DNA of 64,000 nt, taken from Sepiola atlantica (lineage: Eukaryota; Mollusca; Cephalopoda; Sepiida; Sepiolidae). Every line of letters begins with the position of its first letter. Position 1 is the first letter of the stretch. The notes beneath the pieces were generated by a model. That model was not told where the DNA came from. It saw nothing but the letters and a program-made list of their open reading frames with translations, and made no database searches. The translations under genes were made by a program, and so were the position numbers. Below are positions 1 to 14,200 of the stretch, one piece after another. The stretch is taken from the NCBI GenBank assembly GCA_963556195.1, contig OY744531.1, positions 100,624,623-100,688,622 of the forward strand. The letters are read 5' to 3'.

Positions 1-330
1 GAGGGAGAGAGTAAGGTAGAAAGAGAGAGTAAGGAAGAAAGAGAGGGAGAGAGTAAGGTAGAAAGAGAGAGTAAGGAAGAAAGAGAGAGTACGGAAGAAA
101 GAGAGGGAGAGAGTAAGGAAGAAAGAGAGGGAGAGAGTAAGGGAGAAAGAGAGAGAGAGTAAGGAAGAAAGAGAGAGTAAGGAAGAAAGAGAGAATAAGG
201 AAGAAAGAGAAAGTAGGGAAGAAAGAGAGAGTAAGGAAGAAAGAGAGAGTAAGGAAGAAAGAAAGAGTAAGGAAGAAAGAGAGAGTAAGGAAGAAAGAGA
301 GGGAGAGAGTAAGGAAGAAAGAGAGAGAAA
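1..330. repeat. GA-rich minisatellite
   Basis: An imperfect tandem repeat of a purine-only unit of about 18 bp (GAGAGAGTAAGGAAGAAA and variants), with length changes in the GA run. It starts at the window edge, so its full length is unknown. The plus strand is almost free of pyrimidines apart from the T of GTAAGG, so it is a strand-asymmetric tract that could form triplex structures (inference). No coding potential. Confidence 0.93.
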
Positions 331-1238
331 GAGAAATAAAATCCAGCCAAATAGTGACAACAAAGCGATTTGGTGAAAATCAGCCTTTTCTTATTTAACA
401 AAAAAAAAAAAAAAAAGAAGCTGATTTCGACCAAAAAGTGGAGAATTCATATCCATGGATGGTTCTAGTGATCTAAGCAGAAATTTGCCTTTTCTGGATT
501 AAAACAAAAGTGGAATTCCACTATGGTCATATGGTTGAGCTAAGCTTTCATGGAAAAGAAGAGGAGGGGGGGGGGACGTCTTCCTATGATCGAAATTTGA
601 TCAATTTTTAGAATCTTTATTATTAGTGCTGTAGGCTCAAAATATATTCATAAATGAAAGTGACAAATTTTTAAAAACCCTGAAAATATTTTTTCTTTGG
701 AAACAATTCATATAAAGTTATTAAAACCCTCTCTATGTAAGCAAAAGGAGTGGCTTCTGGGGCTTAATGTGATCCACTTATGACCAGCCCCCCCCCCCCA
801 TTTTATTTTCGCCCCCTAAACTGCTCTTCTTTTCACTACGCTATTTTACGTTTTAATTGCAGTACATGAACTTTACTTCTACGTATTTTTCTTTGATGAG
901 TGTGAATGAAAGCAGGCTTAGTTAATTCATGTAATTATACATTTTCTCTCGTTTTGACAACTTTTCAACCCAATGGATTTTCTGTAGCTCCTATATATAC
1001 TTTTTCTTCATTGTTAACATTGTTATTTACGGTTGCTTTGTATATCACATTAGCTGTTAAACATTTATTTATCAATGGACAATTGTTTCTGTTTTTAATT
1101 TTACAATTACATAAATCTTTATAACTAATTTTCTTTTATTGTTTGCATAGTTTCCATGCAACAGTAACTAATTTTAATAGTGTATTACTTTTTTAAATCC
1201 TTAAAAATGAAATAAAACAAAAAATAATTTGATCTTAC
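331..1238. other. AT-rich non-coding stretch, no gene seen
   Basis: Contains a poly-A run near 400, a G-run near 567 and a C-run near 790. The longest frame (906-1124, plus) is low-complexity and hydrophobic with no splice or family support. If the exon at 1239-1412 is real, this is the start of its downstream intron. Confidence 0.5.
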
Positions 1239-1412
1239 CAAATTTGCTGACAGGGATATATCAGGAAGAGGTTGCGTTTCCGTCGTGGTTGGCGCTGTTA
1301 AATCAGATGAGCTGCTTTCAACGGGGCCGGTGTCAACTTTATTGTTTTCATTCGCAGAGGATTCATTTGTCGATGATTTTAAAACAGTAGTAGAACGTTT
1401 TGATTCATTTTT
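1239..1412 (-). CDS. Internal coding exon, Ser/Thr-rich; candidate third exon of the THAP gene
   Basis: On the minus strand a strong pyrimidine tract and acceptor (TTTCTTCCCAG) precede position 1412, and a consensus donor (TTTG then GTAAGATC) follows position 1239. The exon is 174 bp and encodes 58 residues in phase 0 at both ends, starting KNESKRSTTV and ending SLSANL. It is rich in Ser, Thr, Asn and Glu, with no recognisable domain, and looks like a disordered linker. The upstream THAP exon at 31775-31985 ends in phase 0 and lies on the same strand, so the two could be spliced directly across the satellite array; that link is inference. The exon could instead belong to another gene. A plus-strand frame at 1285-1551 overlaps it but has no splice support. 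Confidence 0.55.
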
Positions 1413-2275
1413 CTGGGAAGAAAAAAAAAACGATGTGACAAGAATTTTCAAAAAAAGAAATATTTTTCTGCCATGTTATCTGCGTGTTTCCGTCGCCAAT
1501 ACAGGTGCAACACCAATTTTCCATTTTTCTGAACCATCTGATTTCACCTGAATATTAATTCATCAACACTCTTAATCAACTAATTATACACCTACCGTGT
1601 CTCTAAAACACCAGGGATTGCTAGAAATTTTCCTGTGAAGCCATAACAAGGGTCAAATTAAAGCAAAGTAAGATTATAATCTCAAAATAAAGGGAAACTA
1701 CCACCAGCAGGTGCAGTGTAAACAAAAAAATTGATACACACAATTGACCATCTAATAAACTAGTCTGGTGGCAGCGGAATTATCAGGTTGTCTTGTGATT
1801 TTGTCTCAGTTAAAAAAGGTACCAGACCATCAGTTGCAGGAAAACCAGCGTTGCACCTGCATTCTTTAAAGGTTCTGCATGCCACTGTCTGCATCCATCA
1901 GATGTAGACAGTGGTGTGCAGAGGTCTGGTAGTGCTCTGGCGATTCTTTGGTGATGCCTGGGGAGAACTCCTTGATTGCATGCCCCAAAACTGAAAAATA
2001 TTATGAGAAAAGTGGATAGGTTAAATATGATTAGAAGCCCCCACCCCAATCAATTAAAATGCCCATGGTTACCACCCTGTCACCCACCCCTTCTGCACGT
2101 TACTGGATGCAGATTACACGCAGCTAATATTTTCATTAACCGGACAATCAAGAAGATGGATTTCACCCCCCCCCCCATCCTCGTTCATATGGAACAATCC
2201 ATTGGTAAGACAATTCTATTGGCTGATCTATAAGAATCAGTCCAGAGACTGCCCCTTCTCCACCCATCCCTGATG
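1413..2275. other. Unique-looking spacer before the satellite, no gene seen
   Basis: Mixed composition with short C-runs (near 2167). Small overlapping frames on both strands between 1810 and 2233 have no family resemblance or splice context. If the THAP gene spans the array, this is intron. Confidence 0.5.
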
Positions 2276-5200
2276 AAAACAGTCCTCAAAACACTGTTTA
2301 CCAGTTCAGGGTTAAGGTTAAACAGTCCTCAAAACACTGTTTACCAGTTCAAGTTAGGGTTAAACAGTCCTCAAAACACTGTTTACCAGTTCAGGGTTAA
2401 GGTTAAACAGTCCTCAAAACACTGTTTACCAGTTCAAGTTAGGGTTAAACAGTCCTCAAAACACTGTTTACCAGTTCAAGTTAGGGTTAAACAGTCCTCA
2501 AAACACTGTTTACCAGTTCAAGTTAGGGTTAAACAGTCCTCAAAACACTGTTTACCAGTTCAAGTTAGGGTTAAACAGTCCTCAAAACACTGTTTACCAG
2601 TTCAAGTTAGGGTTAAACAGTCCTGAAAACACTGTTTACCAGTTCAAGTTAGGGTTAAACAGTCCTCAAAACACTGTTTACCAGTTCAAGTTAGGGCTAA
2701 ACAGTCCTCAAAACACTGTTTACCAGTTCAAGTAAGGATTAAACAGTCCTCAAAACACTGTTTACCAGTTCAAGATAGGGTTAAACAGTCCTCAAAACAC
2801 TGTTTACCAGTTCAGGGTTAAGGTTAAACAGTCCTCAAAACACTGTTTACCAGTTCAAGTTAGGATAAAACAGTCCTCAAAACACTGTTTACCAGTTCAA
2901 GTTAGGGTTAAACAGTCCTCAAAACACTGTTTACCAGTTCAAGTTAGGGTTAAACAGTCCTCAAAACACTGTTTACCAGTTCAAGTTAGATTTAAACAGT
3001 CCTCAAAACACTGTTTACCAGTTCAAGTTAGGGTTAAACAGTCCTCAAAACACTGTTTACCAGTTCAGGGTTAAGGTTAAACAGTCCTCAAAACACTGTT
3101 TACCAGTTCAAGTTAGGGTTAAACAGTCCTCAAAACACTGTTTACCAGTTCAAGTTAGGGTTAAACAGTCCTCAAAACACTGTTTACCAGTTCAAGTTAG
3201 GGTTAAACAGTCCTCAAAACACTGTTTACCAGTTCAAGTTAGGGTTAAACAGTCCTCAAAACACTGTTTACCAGTTCAAGTTAGGGTTAAACAGTCCTGA
3301 AAACACTGTTTACCAGTTCAAGTTAGGGTTAAACAGTCCTCAAAACACTGTTTACCAGTTCAAGTTAGGGCTAAACAGTCCTCAAAACACTGTTTACCAG
3401 TTCAAGTAAGGATTAAACAGTCCTCAAAACACTGTTTACCAGTTCAAGATAGGGTTAAACAGTCCTCAAAACACTGTTTACCAGTTCAGGGTTAAGGTTA
3501 AACAGTCCTCAAAACACTGTTTACCAGTTCAAGTTAGGATAAAACAGTCCTCAAAACACTGTTTACCAGTTCAAGTTAGGGTTAAACAGTCCTCAAAACA
3601 CTGTTTACCAGTTCAAGTTAGGGTTAAACAGTCCTCAAAACACTGTTTACCAGTTCAAGTTAGATTTAAACAGTCCTCAAAACACTGTTTACCAGTTCAA
3701 GTAAGGATTAAACAGTCCTCAAAACACTGTTTACCAGTTAAAGATAGGGTTAAACAGTCCTCAAAACACTGTTTACCAGTTCAGGGTTAAGGTTAAACAG
3801 TCCTCAAAACACTGTTTACCAGTTCAAGTTAGGATAAAACAGTCCTCAAAACACTGTTTACCAGTTCAAGTAAGGATTAAACAGTCCTCAAAACACTGTT
3901 TACCAGTTCAAGATAGGGTTAAACAGTCCTCAAAACACTGTTTACCAGTTCAGGGTTAAGGTTAAACAGTCCTCAAAACACTGTTTACCAGTTCAGGGTT
4001 AAGGTTAAACAGTCCTCAAAACACTGTTTACCAGTTCAAGTTAGGATAAAACAGTCCTCAAAACACTGTTTATCAGTTCAAGTTAGGGTTAAACAGTCCT
4101 CAAAACACTGTTTACCAGTTCAAGTTAGGTTTAAACAGTCCTCAAAACACTGTTTACCAGTTCAGGGTTAAGGTTAAACAGTCCTCAAAACACTGTTTAC
4201 CAGTTCAAGTTAGGATAAAACAGTCCTCAAAACACTGTTTACCAGTTCAAGTTAGGGTTAAACAGTCCTCAAAACACTGTTTACCAGTTCAAGTTAGGGT
4301 TAAACAGTCCTCAAAACACTGTTTACCAGTTCAAGTTAGGTTTAAACAGTCCTCAAAACACTGTTTACCAGTTCAGGGTTAAGGTTAAACAGTCCTCAAA
4401 ACACTGTTTACCAGTTCAAGTTAGGATAAAACAGTCCTCAAAACACTGTTTACCAGTTCAAGTTAGGGTTAAACAGTCCTCAAAACACTGTTTACCAGTT
4501 CAAGATAGGGTTAAACAGTCCTCAAAACACTGTTTACCAGTTCAGGGTTAAGGTTAAACAGTCCTCAAAACACTGTTTACCAGTTCAAGTTAGGATAAAA
4601 CAGTCCTCAAAACACTGTTTACCAGTTCAAGTTAGGGTTAAACAGTCCTCAAAACACTGTTTACCAGTTCAAGTAAGGATTAAACAGTCCTCAAAACACT
4701 GTTTACCAGTTCAAGATAGGGTTAAACAGTCCTCAAAACACTGTTTACCAGTTCAGGGTTAAGGTTAAACAGTCCTCAAAACACTGTTTACCAGTTCAAG
4801 TTAGGATAAAACAGTCCTCAAAACACTGTTTACCAGTTCAAGTTAGGGTTAAACAGTCCTCAAAACACTGTTTACCAGTTCAAGTTAGGTTTAAACAGTC
4901 CTCAAAACACTGTTTACCAGTTCAGGGTTAAGGTTAAACAGTCCTCAAAACACTGTTTACCAGTTCAAGTTAGGATAAAACAGTCCTCAAAACACAGTTT
5001 ACCAGTTCAAGTTAGGGTTAAACAGTCCTCAAAACACTGTTTACCAGTTCAAGTTATGGTTAAACAGTCCTCAAAACACTGTTTACCAGTTCAAGTTAGG
5101 GTTAAACAGTCCTCAAAACACTGTTTACCAGTTAAAGTTAGGGTTAAACAGTCCTCAAAACACTGTTTACCAGTTCAAGTTAGGGTTAAACAGTCCTCAA

Positions 5201-8200
5201 AACACGGTTTACCAGTTCAAGTTAGGGTTAAACAGTCCTCAAAACACTGTTTACCAGTTCAAGTTAGGGTTAAACAGTCCTCAAAACACTGTTTACCAGT
5301 TCAAGTTAGGTTTAAACAGTCCTCAAAACACTGTTTACCAGTTCAAGTTAGGGTTAAACAGTCCTCAAAACACTGTTTACTAGTTCAAGTTAGGGTTAAA
5401 CACTCCTCAAAACACTGTTTACCAGTTCAAGTTAGGGTTAAACAGTCCTCAAAACACTGTTTACCAGTTCAAGTTAGGGTTAAACAGTCCTCAAAACACT
5501 GTTTACCAGTTCAAGTTAGGGTTAAACAGTCCTCAAAACACTGTTTACCAGTTCAAGTTAGGGTTAAACAGTCCTCAAAACACTGTTTACCAGTTCAAGT
5601 TAGGGTTAAACAGTCCTCAAAACACTGTTTACCAGTTCAAGTTAGGGTTAAACAGTCCTCAAAACACTGTTTACCAGTTCAAGTTAGGGTTAAACAGTCC
5701 TCAAAACACGGTTTACCAGTTCAAGTTAGGGTTAAACAGTCCTCAAAACACTGTTTACCAGTTCAAGTTAGGGCTAAACAGTCCTCAAAACACTGTTTAC
5801 CAGTTCAAGTAAGGATTAAACAGTCCTCAAAACACTGTTTACTAGTTCAAGATAGGGTTAAACAGTCATCAAAACACTGTTTACCAGTTCAAGTTAGGGT
5901 TAAACAGTCCTCAAAACACTGTTTACCAGTTCAAGTTAGGGTTAAACAGTCCTCAAAACACTGTTTACCAGTTCAAGTTAGGGTTAAACAGTCCTCAAAA
6001 CACTGTTTACCAGTTCAAGTTAGGGTTAAACAGTCCTCAAAACACTGTTTACCAGTTCAAGTTAGGGTTAAACAGTCCTCAAAACACGGTTTACCAGTTC
6101 AAGTTAGGGTTAAACAGTCCTCAAAACACTGTTTACCAGTTCAAGTTAGGGTTAAACTGTCCTCAAAACACTGTTTACCAGTTCAAGTTAGGGTTAAACA
6201 GTCCTCAAAACATTGTTTACCAGTTCAAGTTAGGTTTAAACAGTCCTCAAAACACTGTTTACCAGTTCAAGTTAGGGTTAAACAGTCCTCAAAACACTGT
6301 TTACCAGTTCAAGTTAGGGTTAAACAGTCCTCAAAACACTGTTTACCAGTTCAAGTTAGGGTTAAACAGTCCTCAAAACACTGTTTACCAGTTCAAGTTA
6401 GGGTTAAACAGTCCTCAAAACACTGTTTACCAGTTCAAGTTAGGGTTAAACAGTCCTCAAAACACTGTTTACCAGTTCAAGTTAGGTTTAAACAGTCCTC
6501 AAAACACTGTTTACCAGTTCAAGTTAGGGTAAAACAGTCCTCAAAACACTGTTTACCAGTTCAAGTTAGGGTTAAACAGTCCTCAAAACACTGTTTACCA
6601 GTTCAGGTTAGGGTTAAACAGTCCTCAAAACACTGTTTACCAGTTCAAGTTAGGGTTAAACAGTCCTCAAAACACTGTTTACCAGTTCAAGTTAGGTTTA
6701 AACAGTCCTCAAAACACTGTTTACCAGTTCAAGTTAGGGTTAAACAGTCATCAAAACACTGTTTACTAGTTCAAGTTAGGGTTAAACAGTCCTCAAAACA
6801 CTGTTTACCAGTTCAAGTTAGGGTTAAACAGTCCTCAAAACACTGTTTACCAGTTCAAGTTAGGGTTAAACAGTCCTCAAAACACTGTTTACCAGTTCAA
6901 GTTAGGGTTAAACAGTCCTCAAAACACTGTTTACCAGTTCAAGTTAGGGTTAAACAGTCCTCAAAACACTGTTTACCAGTTCAAGTTAGGTTTAAACAGT
7001 CCTCAAAACACTGTTTACCAGTTCAAGTTAGGTTTAAACAGTCCTCAAAACACTGTTTACCAGTTCAAGTTAGGGTTAAACAGTCATCAAAACACTGTTT
7101 ACTAGTTCAAGTTAGGGTTAAACACTCCTCAAAACACTGTTTACCAGTTCAAGTTAGGGTTAAACAGTCCTCAAAACACTGTTTACCAGTTCAAGTTAGG
7201 GTTAAACAGTCCTCAAAACACTGTTTACCAGTTCAAGTTAGGGTTAAACAGTCCTCAAAACACTGTTTACCAGTTCAAGTTAGGGTTAAACAGTCCTCAA
7301 AACACTGTTTACCAGTTCAAGTTAGGGTTAAACAGTCCTCAAAACACTGTTTACCAGTTCAAGTTAGGGTTAAACAGTCCTCAAAACACGGTTTACCAGT
7401 TCAAGTTAGGGTTAAACAGTCCTCAAAACACTGTTTACCAGTTCAAGTTAGGGCTAAACAGTCCTCAAAACACTGTTTACCAGTTCAAGTAAGGATTAAA
7501 CAGTCCTCAAAACACTGTTTACTAGTTCAAGATAGGGTTAAACAGTCCTCAAAACACTGTTTACCAGTTCAAGTTAGGGTTAAACAGTCCTCAAAACACT
7601 GTTTACCAGTTCAAGTTAGGGTTAAACAGTCCTCAAAACACTGTTTACCAGTTCAAGTTAGGGTTAAACAGTCCTCAAAACACTGTTTACCAGTTCAAGT
7701 TAGGGTTAAACAGTCCTCAAAACACTGTTTACCAGTTCAAGTTAGGGTTAAACAGTCCTCAAAACACTGTTTACCAGTTCAAGTTAGGGTTAAACAGTCC
7801 TCAAAACACGGTTTACCAGTTCAAGTTAGGGTTAAACAGTCCTCAAAACACTGTTTACCAGTTCAAGTTAGGGTTAAACAGTCCTTAAAACACTGTTTAC
7901 CAGTTCAAGTTAGGGTTAAACAGTCCTCAAAACATTGTTTACCAGTTCAAGTTAGGTTTAAACAGTCCTCAAAACACTGTTTACCAGTTCAAGTTAGGGT
8001 TAAACAGTCCTCAAAACACTGTTTACCAGTTCAAGTTAGGGTTAAACAGTCCTCAAAACACTGTTTACCAGTTCAAGTTAGGGTTAAACAGTCCTCAAAA
8101 CACTGTTTACCAGTTCAAGTTAGGGTTAAACAGTCCTCAAAACACTGTTTACCAGTTCAAGTTAGGGTTAAACAGTCCTCAAAACACTGTTTACCAGTTC

Positions 8201-11200
8201 AAGTTAGGTTTAAACAGTCCTCAAAACACTGTTTACCAGTTCAAGTTAGGGTAAAACAGTCCTCAAAACACTGTTTACCAGTTCAAGTTAGGGTTAAACA
8301 GTCCTCAAAACACTGTTTACCAGTTCAGGTTAGGGTTAAACAGTCCTCAAAACACTGTTTACCAGTTCAAGTTAGGGTTAAACAGTCCTCAAAACACTGT
8401 TTACCAGTTCAAGTTAGGGTTAAACAGTCCTCAAAACACGGTTTACCAGTTCAAGTTAGGGTTAAACAGTCCTCAAAACACTGTTTACCAGTTCAAGTTA
8501 GGTTTAAACAGTCCTCAAAACACTGTTTACCAGTTCAAGTTAGGGTAAAACAGTCCTCAAAACACTGTTTACCAGTTCAAGTTAGGGTTAAACAGTCCTC
8601 AAAACACTGTTTACCAGTTCAAGTTAGGTTTAAACAGTCCTCAAAACACTGTTTACCAGTTCAAGTTAGGGTTAAACAGTCCTCAAAACACTGTTTACCA
8701 GTTCAAGTTAGGGTTAAACAGTTCTCAAAACACTGTTTACCAGTTCAAGTTAGGGTTAAACACTCCTCAAAACACTGTTTACCAGTTCAAGTAAGGATTA
8801 AACAGTCCTCAAAACACTGTTTACCAGTTCAAGATAGGGTTAAACAGTCCTCAAAACACTGTTTACCAGTTCAAGTTAGGGTTAACAGTCCTCAAAACAC
8901 TGTTTACCAGTTCAAGTTAGGGTTAAACAGTCCTCAAAACACTGTTTACCAGTTCAAGTTAGGGTTAAACAGTCCTCAAAACACTGTTTACCAGGTCAAG
9001 TTAGGGTTAAACAGTCCTCAAAACACTGTTTACCAGTTCAAGTTAGGGTTAAACAGTCCTCAAACCACTGTTTACCAGTTCAAGTTAGGGTTAAACAGTC
9101 CTCAAAACACTGTTTACCAGTTCAAGTTAGGGTTAAACAGTCCTCAAAACACTGTTTACCAGTTCAAGTTAGGGTTAAACAGTCCTCAAAACACTGTTTA
9201 CCAGTTCAAGTTAGGTTTAAACAGTCCTCAAAACACTGTTTACCAGTTCAAGTTAGGTTTAAACAGTCCTCAAAACACTGTTTACCAGTTCAAGTTAGGG
9301 TTAAACAGTCCTCAAAACACTGTTTACCAGTTCAAGTTAGGGTTAAACAGTCCTCAAAACACTGTTTACCAGTTCAAGTTAGGGTTAAACAGTCCTCAAA
9401 ACACTGTTTACCAGTTCAAGTTAGGGTTAAACAGTCCTCAAAACACTGTTTACCAGTTCAAGTTAGGATTAAACAGTCCTCAAAACACTGTTTACCAGTT
9501 CAAGTTAGGGTTAAACAGTCCTCAAAACACTGTTTACCAGTTCAAGTTAGGGTTAAACAGTCCTCAAAACACTGTTTACCAGTTCAAGTTAGGGTTAGGT
9601 TTAAACAGTCCTCAAAACACTGTTTACCAGTTCAAGTTAGGTTTAAACAGTCCTCAAAACACTGTTTACCAGTTCAAGTTAGGGTTAAACAGTCCTCAAA
9701 ACACTGTTTACCAGTTCAAGTTAGGGTTAAACAGTCCTCAAAACACTGTTTACCAGTTCAAGTTAGGGCTAAACAGTCCTCAAAACACTGTTTACCAGTT
9801 CAAGTAAGGATTAAACAGTCCTCAAAACACTGTTTACCAGTTCAAGATAGGGTTAAACAGTCCTCAAAACACTGTTTACCAGTTCAGGGTTAAGGTTAAA
9901 CAGTCCTCAAAACACTGTTTACCAGTTCAAGTTAGGATAAAACAGTCCTCAAAACACTGTTTACCAGTTCAAGTTAGGGTTAAACAGTCCTCAAAACACT
10001 GTTTACCAGTTCAAGTTAGGGTTAAACAGTCCTCAAAACACTGTTTACCAGTTCAAGTAAGGATTAAACAGTCCTCAAAACACTGTTTACCAGTTCAAGA
10101 TAGGGTTAAACAGTCCTCAAAACACTGTTTACCAGTTCAGGGTTAAGGTTAAACAGTCCTCAAAACACTGTTTACCAGTTCAAGTTAGGATAAAACAGTC
10201 CTCAAAACACTGTTTACCAGTTCAAGTTAAGGTTAAACAGTCCTCAAAACACTGTTTACCAGTTCAAGTAAGGATTAAACAGTCCTCAAAACACTGTTTA
10301 CCAGTTCAAGATAGGGTTAAACAGTCCTCAAAACACTGTTTACCAGTTCAGGGTTAAGGTTAAACAGTCCTCAAAACACTGTTTACCAGTTCAAGTTAGG
10401 ATAAAACAGTCCTCAAAACACTGTTTACCAGTTCAAGTTAGTGTTAAACAGTCCTCAAAACACTGTTTACCAGTTCAAGTTAGGTTTAAACAGTCCTCAA
10501 AACACTGTTTACCAGTTCAAGTTAGGGTTAAACAGTCCTCAAAACACTGTTTACCAGTTCAAGTTAGGGTTAAACAGTCCTCAAAACACTGTTTACCAGT
10601 TCAAGTTAGGGTTAAACAGTCCTCAAAACACGGTTTACCAGTTCAAGTTAGGGTTAAACAGTCCTCAAAACACTGTTTACCAGTTCAAGTTAGGGTTAAA
10701 CAGTCCTCAAAACACTGTTTACCAGTCCAAGTTAGGTTTAAACAGTCCTCAAAACACTGTTTACCAGTTCAAGTTAGGATAAAACAGTCCTCAAAACACT
10801 GTTTACCAGTTCAAGTTAGGGTTAAACAGTCCTCAAAACACTGTTTACCAGTTCAAGTTAGGGTTAAACAGTCCTCAAAACACTGTTTACCAGTTCAAGT
10901 TAGATTTAAACAGTCCTCAAAACACTGTTTACCAGTTCAAGTAAGGATTAAACAGTCCTCAAAACACTGTTTACCAGTTCAAGATAGGGTTAAACAGTCC
11001 TCAAAACACTGTTTACCAGTTCAGGGTTAAGGTTAAACAGTCCTCAAAACACTGTTTACCAGTTCAAGTTAGAATAAAACAGTCCTCAAAACACTGTTTA
11101 CCAGTTCAAGTAAGGATTAAACAGTCCTCAAAACACTGTTTACCAGTTCAAGTTAGGGTTAAACAGTCCTCAAAACACTGTTTACCAGTTCAAGTTAGGG

Positions 11201-14200
11201 TTAAACAGTCCTCAAAACACTGTTTACCAGTTCAAGTTAGGGTTAAACAGTCCTCAAAACACTGTTTACCAGTTCAAGTTAGGGTTAAACAGTCCTCAAA
11301 ACACGGTTTACCAGTTCAAGTTAGGGTTAAACAGTCCTCAAAACACTGTTTACCAGTTCAAGTTAGGGCTAAACAGTCCTCAAAACACTGTTTACCAGTT
11401 CAAGTAAGGGTTAAACAGTCCTCAAAACACTGTTTACTAGTTCAAGATAGGGTTAAACAGTCCTCAAAACACTGTTTACCAGTTCAAGTTAGGGTTAAAC
11501 AGACCTCAAAACACTGTTTACCAGTTCAAGTTAGGGTTAAACAGTCCTCAAAACACTGTTTACCAGTTCAAGTTAGGGTTAAACAGTCCTCAAAACACTG
11601 TTTACCAGTTCAAGTTAGGGTTAAACAGTCCTCAAAACACTGTTTACCAGTTCAAGTTAGGGTTAAACAGTCCTCAAAACACTGTTTACCAGTTCAAGTT
11701 AGGGTTAAACAGTCCTCAAAACACTGTTTACCAGTTCAAGTTAAGGTTAAACAGTCCTCAAAACACTGTTTACCAGTTCAAGTTAGGGTTAAACAGTCCT
11801 CAAAACACGGTTTACCAGTTCAAGTTAGGGTTAAACAGTCCTCAAAACACTGTTTACCAGTTCAAGTTAGGGTTAAACAGTCCTTAAAACACTGTTTACC
11901 AGTTCAAGTTAAGGTTAAACAGTCCTCAAAACACTGTTTACCAGTTCAAGTTAGGTTTAAACAGTCCTCAAAACACTGTTTACCAGTTCAAGTTAGGGTT
12001 AAACAGTCCTCAAAACACTGTTTACCAGTTCAAGTTAGGGTTAAACAGTCCTCAAAACACTGTTTACCAGTTCAAGTTAGGGTTAAACAGTCCTCAAAAC
12101 ACTGTTTACCAGTTCAAGTTAGGTTTAAACAGTCCTCAAAACACTGTTTACCAGTTCAAGTTAGGGTTAAACAGTCCTCAAAACACTGTTTACCAGTTCA
12201 AGTTAGGGTTAAACAGTCCTCAAAACACTGTTTACCAGTTCAGGTTAGGGTTAAACAGTCCTCAAAACACTGTTTACCAGTTCAGGTTAGGGTTAAACAG
12301 TCCTCAAAACACTGTTTACCAGTTCAAGTTAGGGTTAAACAGTCCTCAAAACACTGTTTACCAGTTCAAGTTAGGGTTAAACAGTCCTCAAAACACTGTT
12401 TACCAGTTCAAGTTAGGGTTAAACAGTCCTCAAAACACGGTTTACCAGTTCAAGTTAGGGTTAAACAGTCCTCAAAACACTGTTTACCAGTACAAGTTAG
12501 GTTTTAACAGTCCTCAAAACACTGTTTACCAGTTCAAGTGAGGGTAAAACAGTCCTCAAAACACTGTTTACCAGTTCAAGTTAGGGTTAAACAGTCCTCA
12601 AAACACTGTTTACCAGTTCAAGTTAGGTTTAAACAGTCCTCAAAACACTGTTTACCAGTTCAAGTTAGGGTTAAACAGTCCTCAAAACACTGTTTACCAG
12701 TTCAAGTTAGGGTTAAACAGTTCTCAAAACACTGTTTACCAGTTCAAGTTAGGGTTAAACAGTCCTCAAAACACGGTTTACCAGTTCAAGTTAGGGTTAA
12801 ACAGTCCTCAAAACACGGTTTACCAGTTCAAGTTAGGGTTAAACAGTCCTCAAAACACTGTTTACCAGTTCAAGTTAGGGTTAAACAGTCCTCAAAACAC
12901 TGTTTACCAGTCCAAGTTAGGTTTAAACAGTCCTCAAAACACTGTTTACCAGTTCAAGTTAGGATAAACCAGTCCTCAAAACCCTTTTTACCAGTTCAAG
13001 TTAGGGTTAAACAGTCCTCAAAACACTGTTTACCAGTTCAAGTTAGGGTTAAACAGTCCTCAAAACACTGTTTACCAGTTCAAGTTAGATTTAAACAGTC
13101 CTCAAAACACTGTTTACCAGTTCAAGTAATGATTAAACAGTCCTCAAAACACTGTTTACCAGTTCAAGATAGGGTTAAACAGTCCTCAAAACACTGTTTA
13201 CCAGTTCAAGTTAGGGCTAAACAGTCCTCAAAACACTGTTTACCAGTTCAAGTAAGGATTAAACGGTCCTCAAAACACTGTTTACTAGTTCAAGATAGGG
13301 TTAAACAGTCCTCAAAACACTGTTTACCAGTTCAAGTTAGGGTTAAACAGTCCTCAAAACACTGTTTACCAGTTCAAGTTAGGGTTAAACAGTCCTCAAA
13401 ACACTGTTTACCAGTTCAAGTCAGGGTTAAACAGTCCTCAAAACACGGTTTACCAGTTCAAGTTAGGGTTAAACAGTCCTCAAAACACTGTTTACCAGTT
13501 CAAGTTAGGGTTGAACAGTCCTCAAAACACTGTTTACCAGTTCAAGTTAGGGTTAAACAGTCCTCAAAACACTGTTTACCAGTTCAAGTTAGGTTTAAAC
13601 AGTCCTCAAAACACTGTTTACCAGTTCAAGTTAGGGTTAAACAGTCCTCAAAACACTGTTTACCAGTTCAAGTTAGGGTTAAACAGTCCTCAAAACACTG
13701 TTTACCAGTTCAAGTTAGGGTTAAACAGTCCTCAAAACACTGTTTACCAGTTCAAGTTAGGGTTAAACAGTCCTCAAAACACTGTTTACCAGTTCAAGTT
13801 AGGGTTAAACAGTCCTCAAAACACTGTTTACCAGTTCAAGTTAGGTTTAAACAGTCCTCAAAACACTGTTTACCAGTTCAAGTTAGGGTTAAACAGTCCT
13901 CAAAACACTGTTTACCAGTTCAAGTTAGGGTTAAACAGTCCTCAAAACACTGTTTACCAGTTCAGGTTAGGGTTAAACAGTCCTCAAAACACTGTTTACC
14001 AGTTAAAGTTAGGGTAAAACAGTCCTCAAAACACTGTTTACCAGTTCAAGTTAGGGTTAAACAGTCCTCAAAACACGGTTTACCAGTTCAAGTTAGGGTT
14101 AAACAGTCCTCAAAACACTGTTTACCAGTTCAAGTTAGGGTTAAACAGTCCTCAAAACACTGTTTACCAGTTCAAGTTAGGGTTAAACAGTCCTCAAAAC

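Noticed and set aside
1285..1551. 88-codon plus-strand frame
   Set aside because: Antisense shadow of the better-supported minus-strand exon at 1239-1412, which has both splice sites.
5056..9807. 1583-codon open frame and similar frames at 10441-10782, 12538-14658, 13511-14017, 26274-29972 and 28178-28531
   Set aside because: They translate the 42-bp satellite (14-residue period). The frame stays open because 42 is divisible by 3, more than one frame is open at once, and frames end only at local indels. No start context, splice sites or non-repeat sequence.
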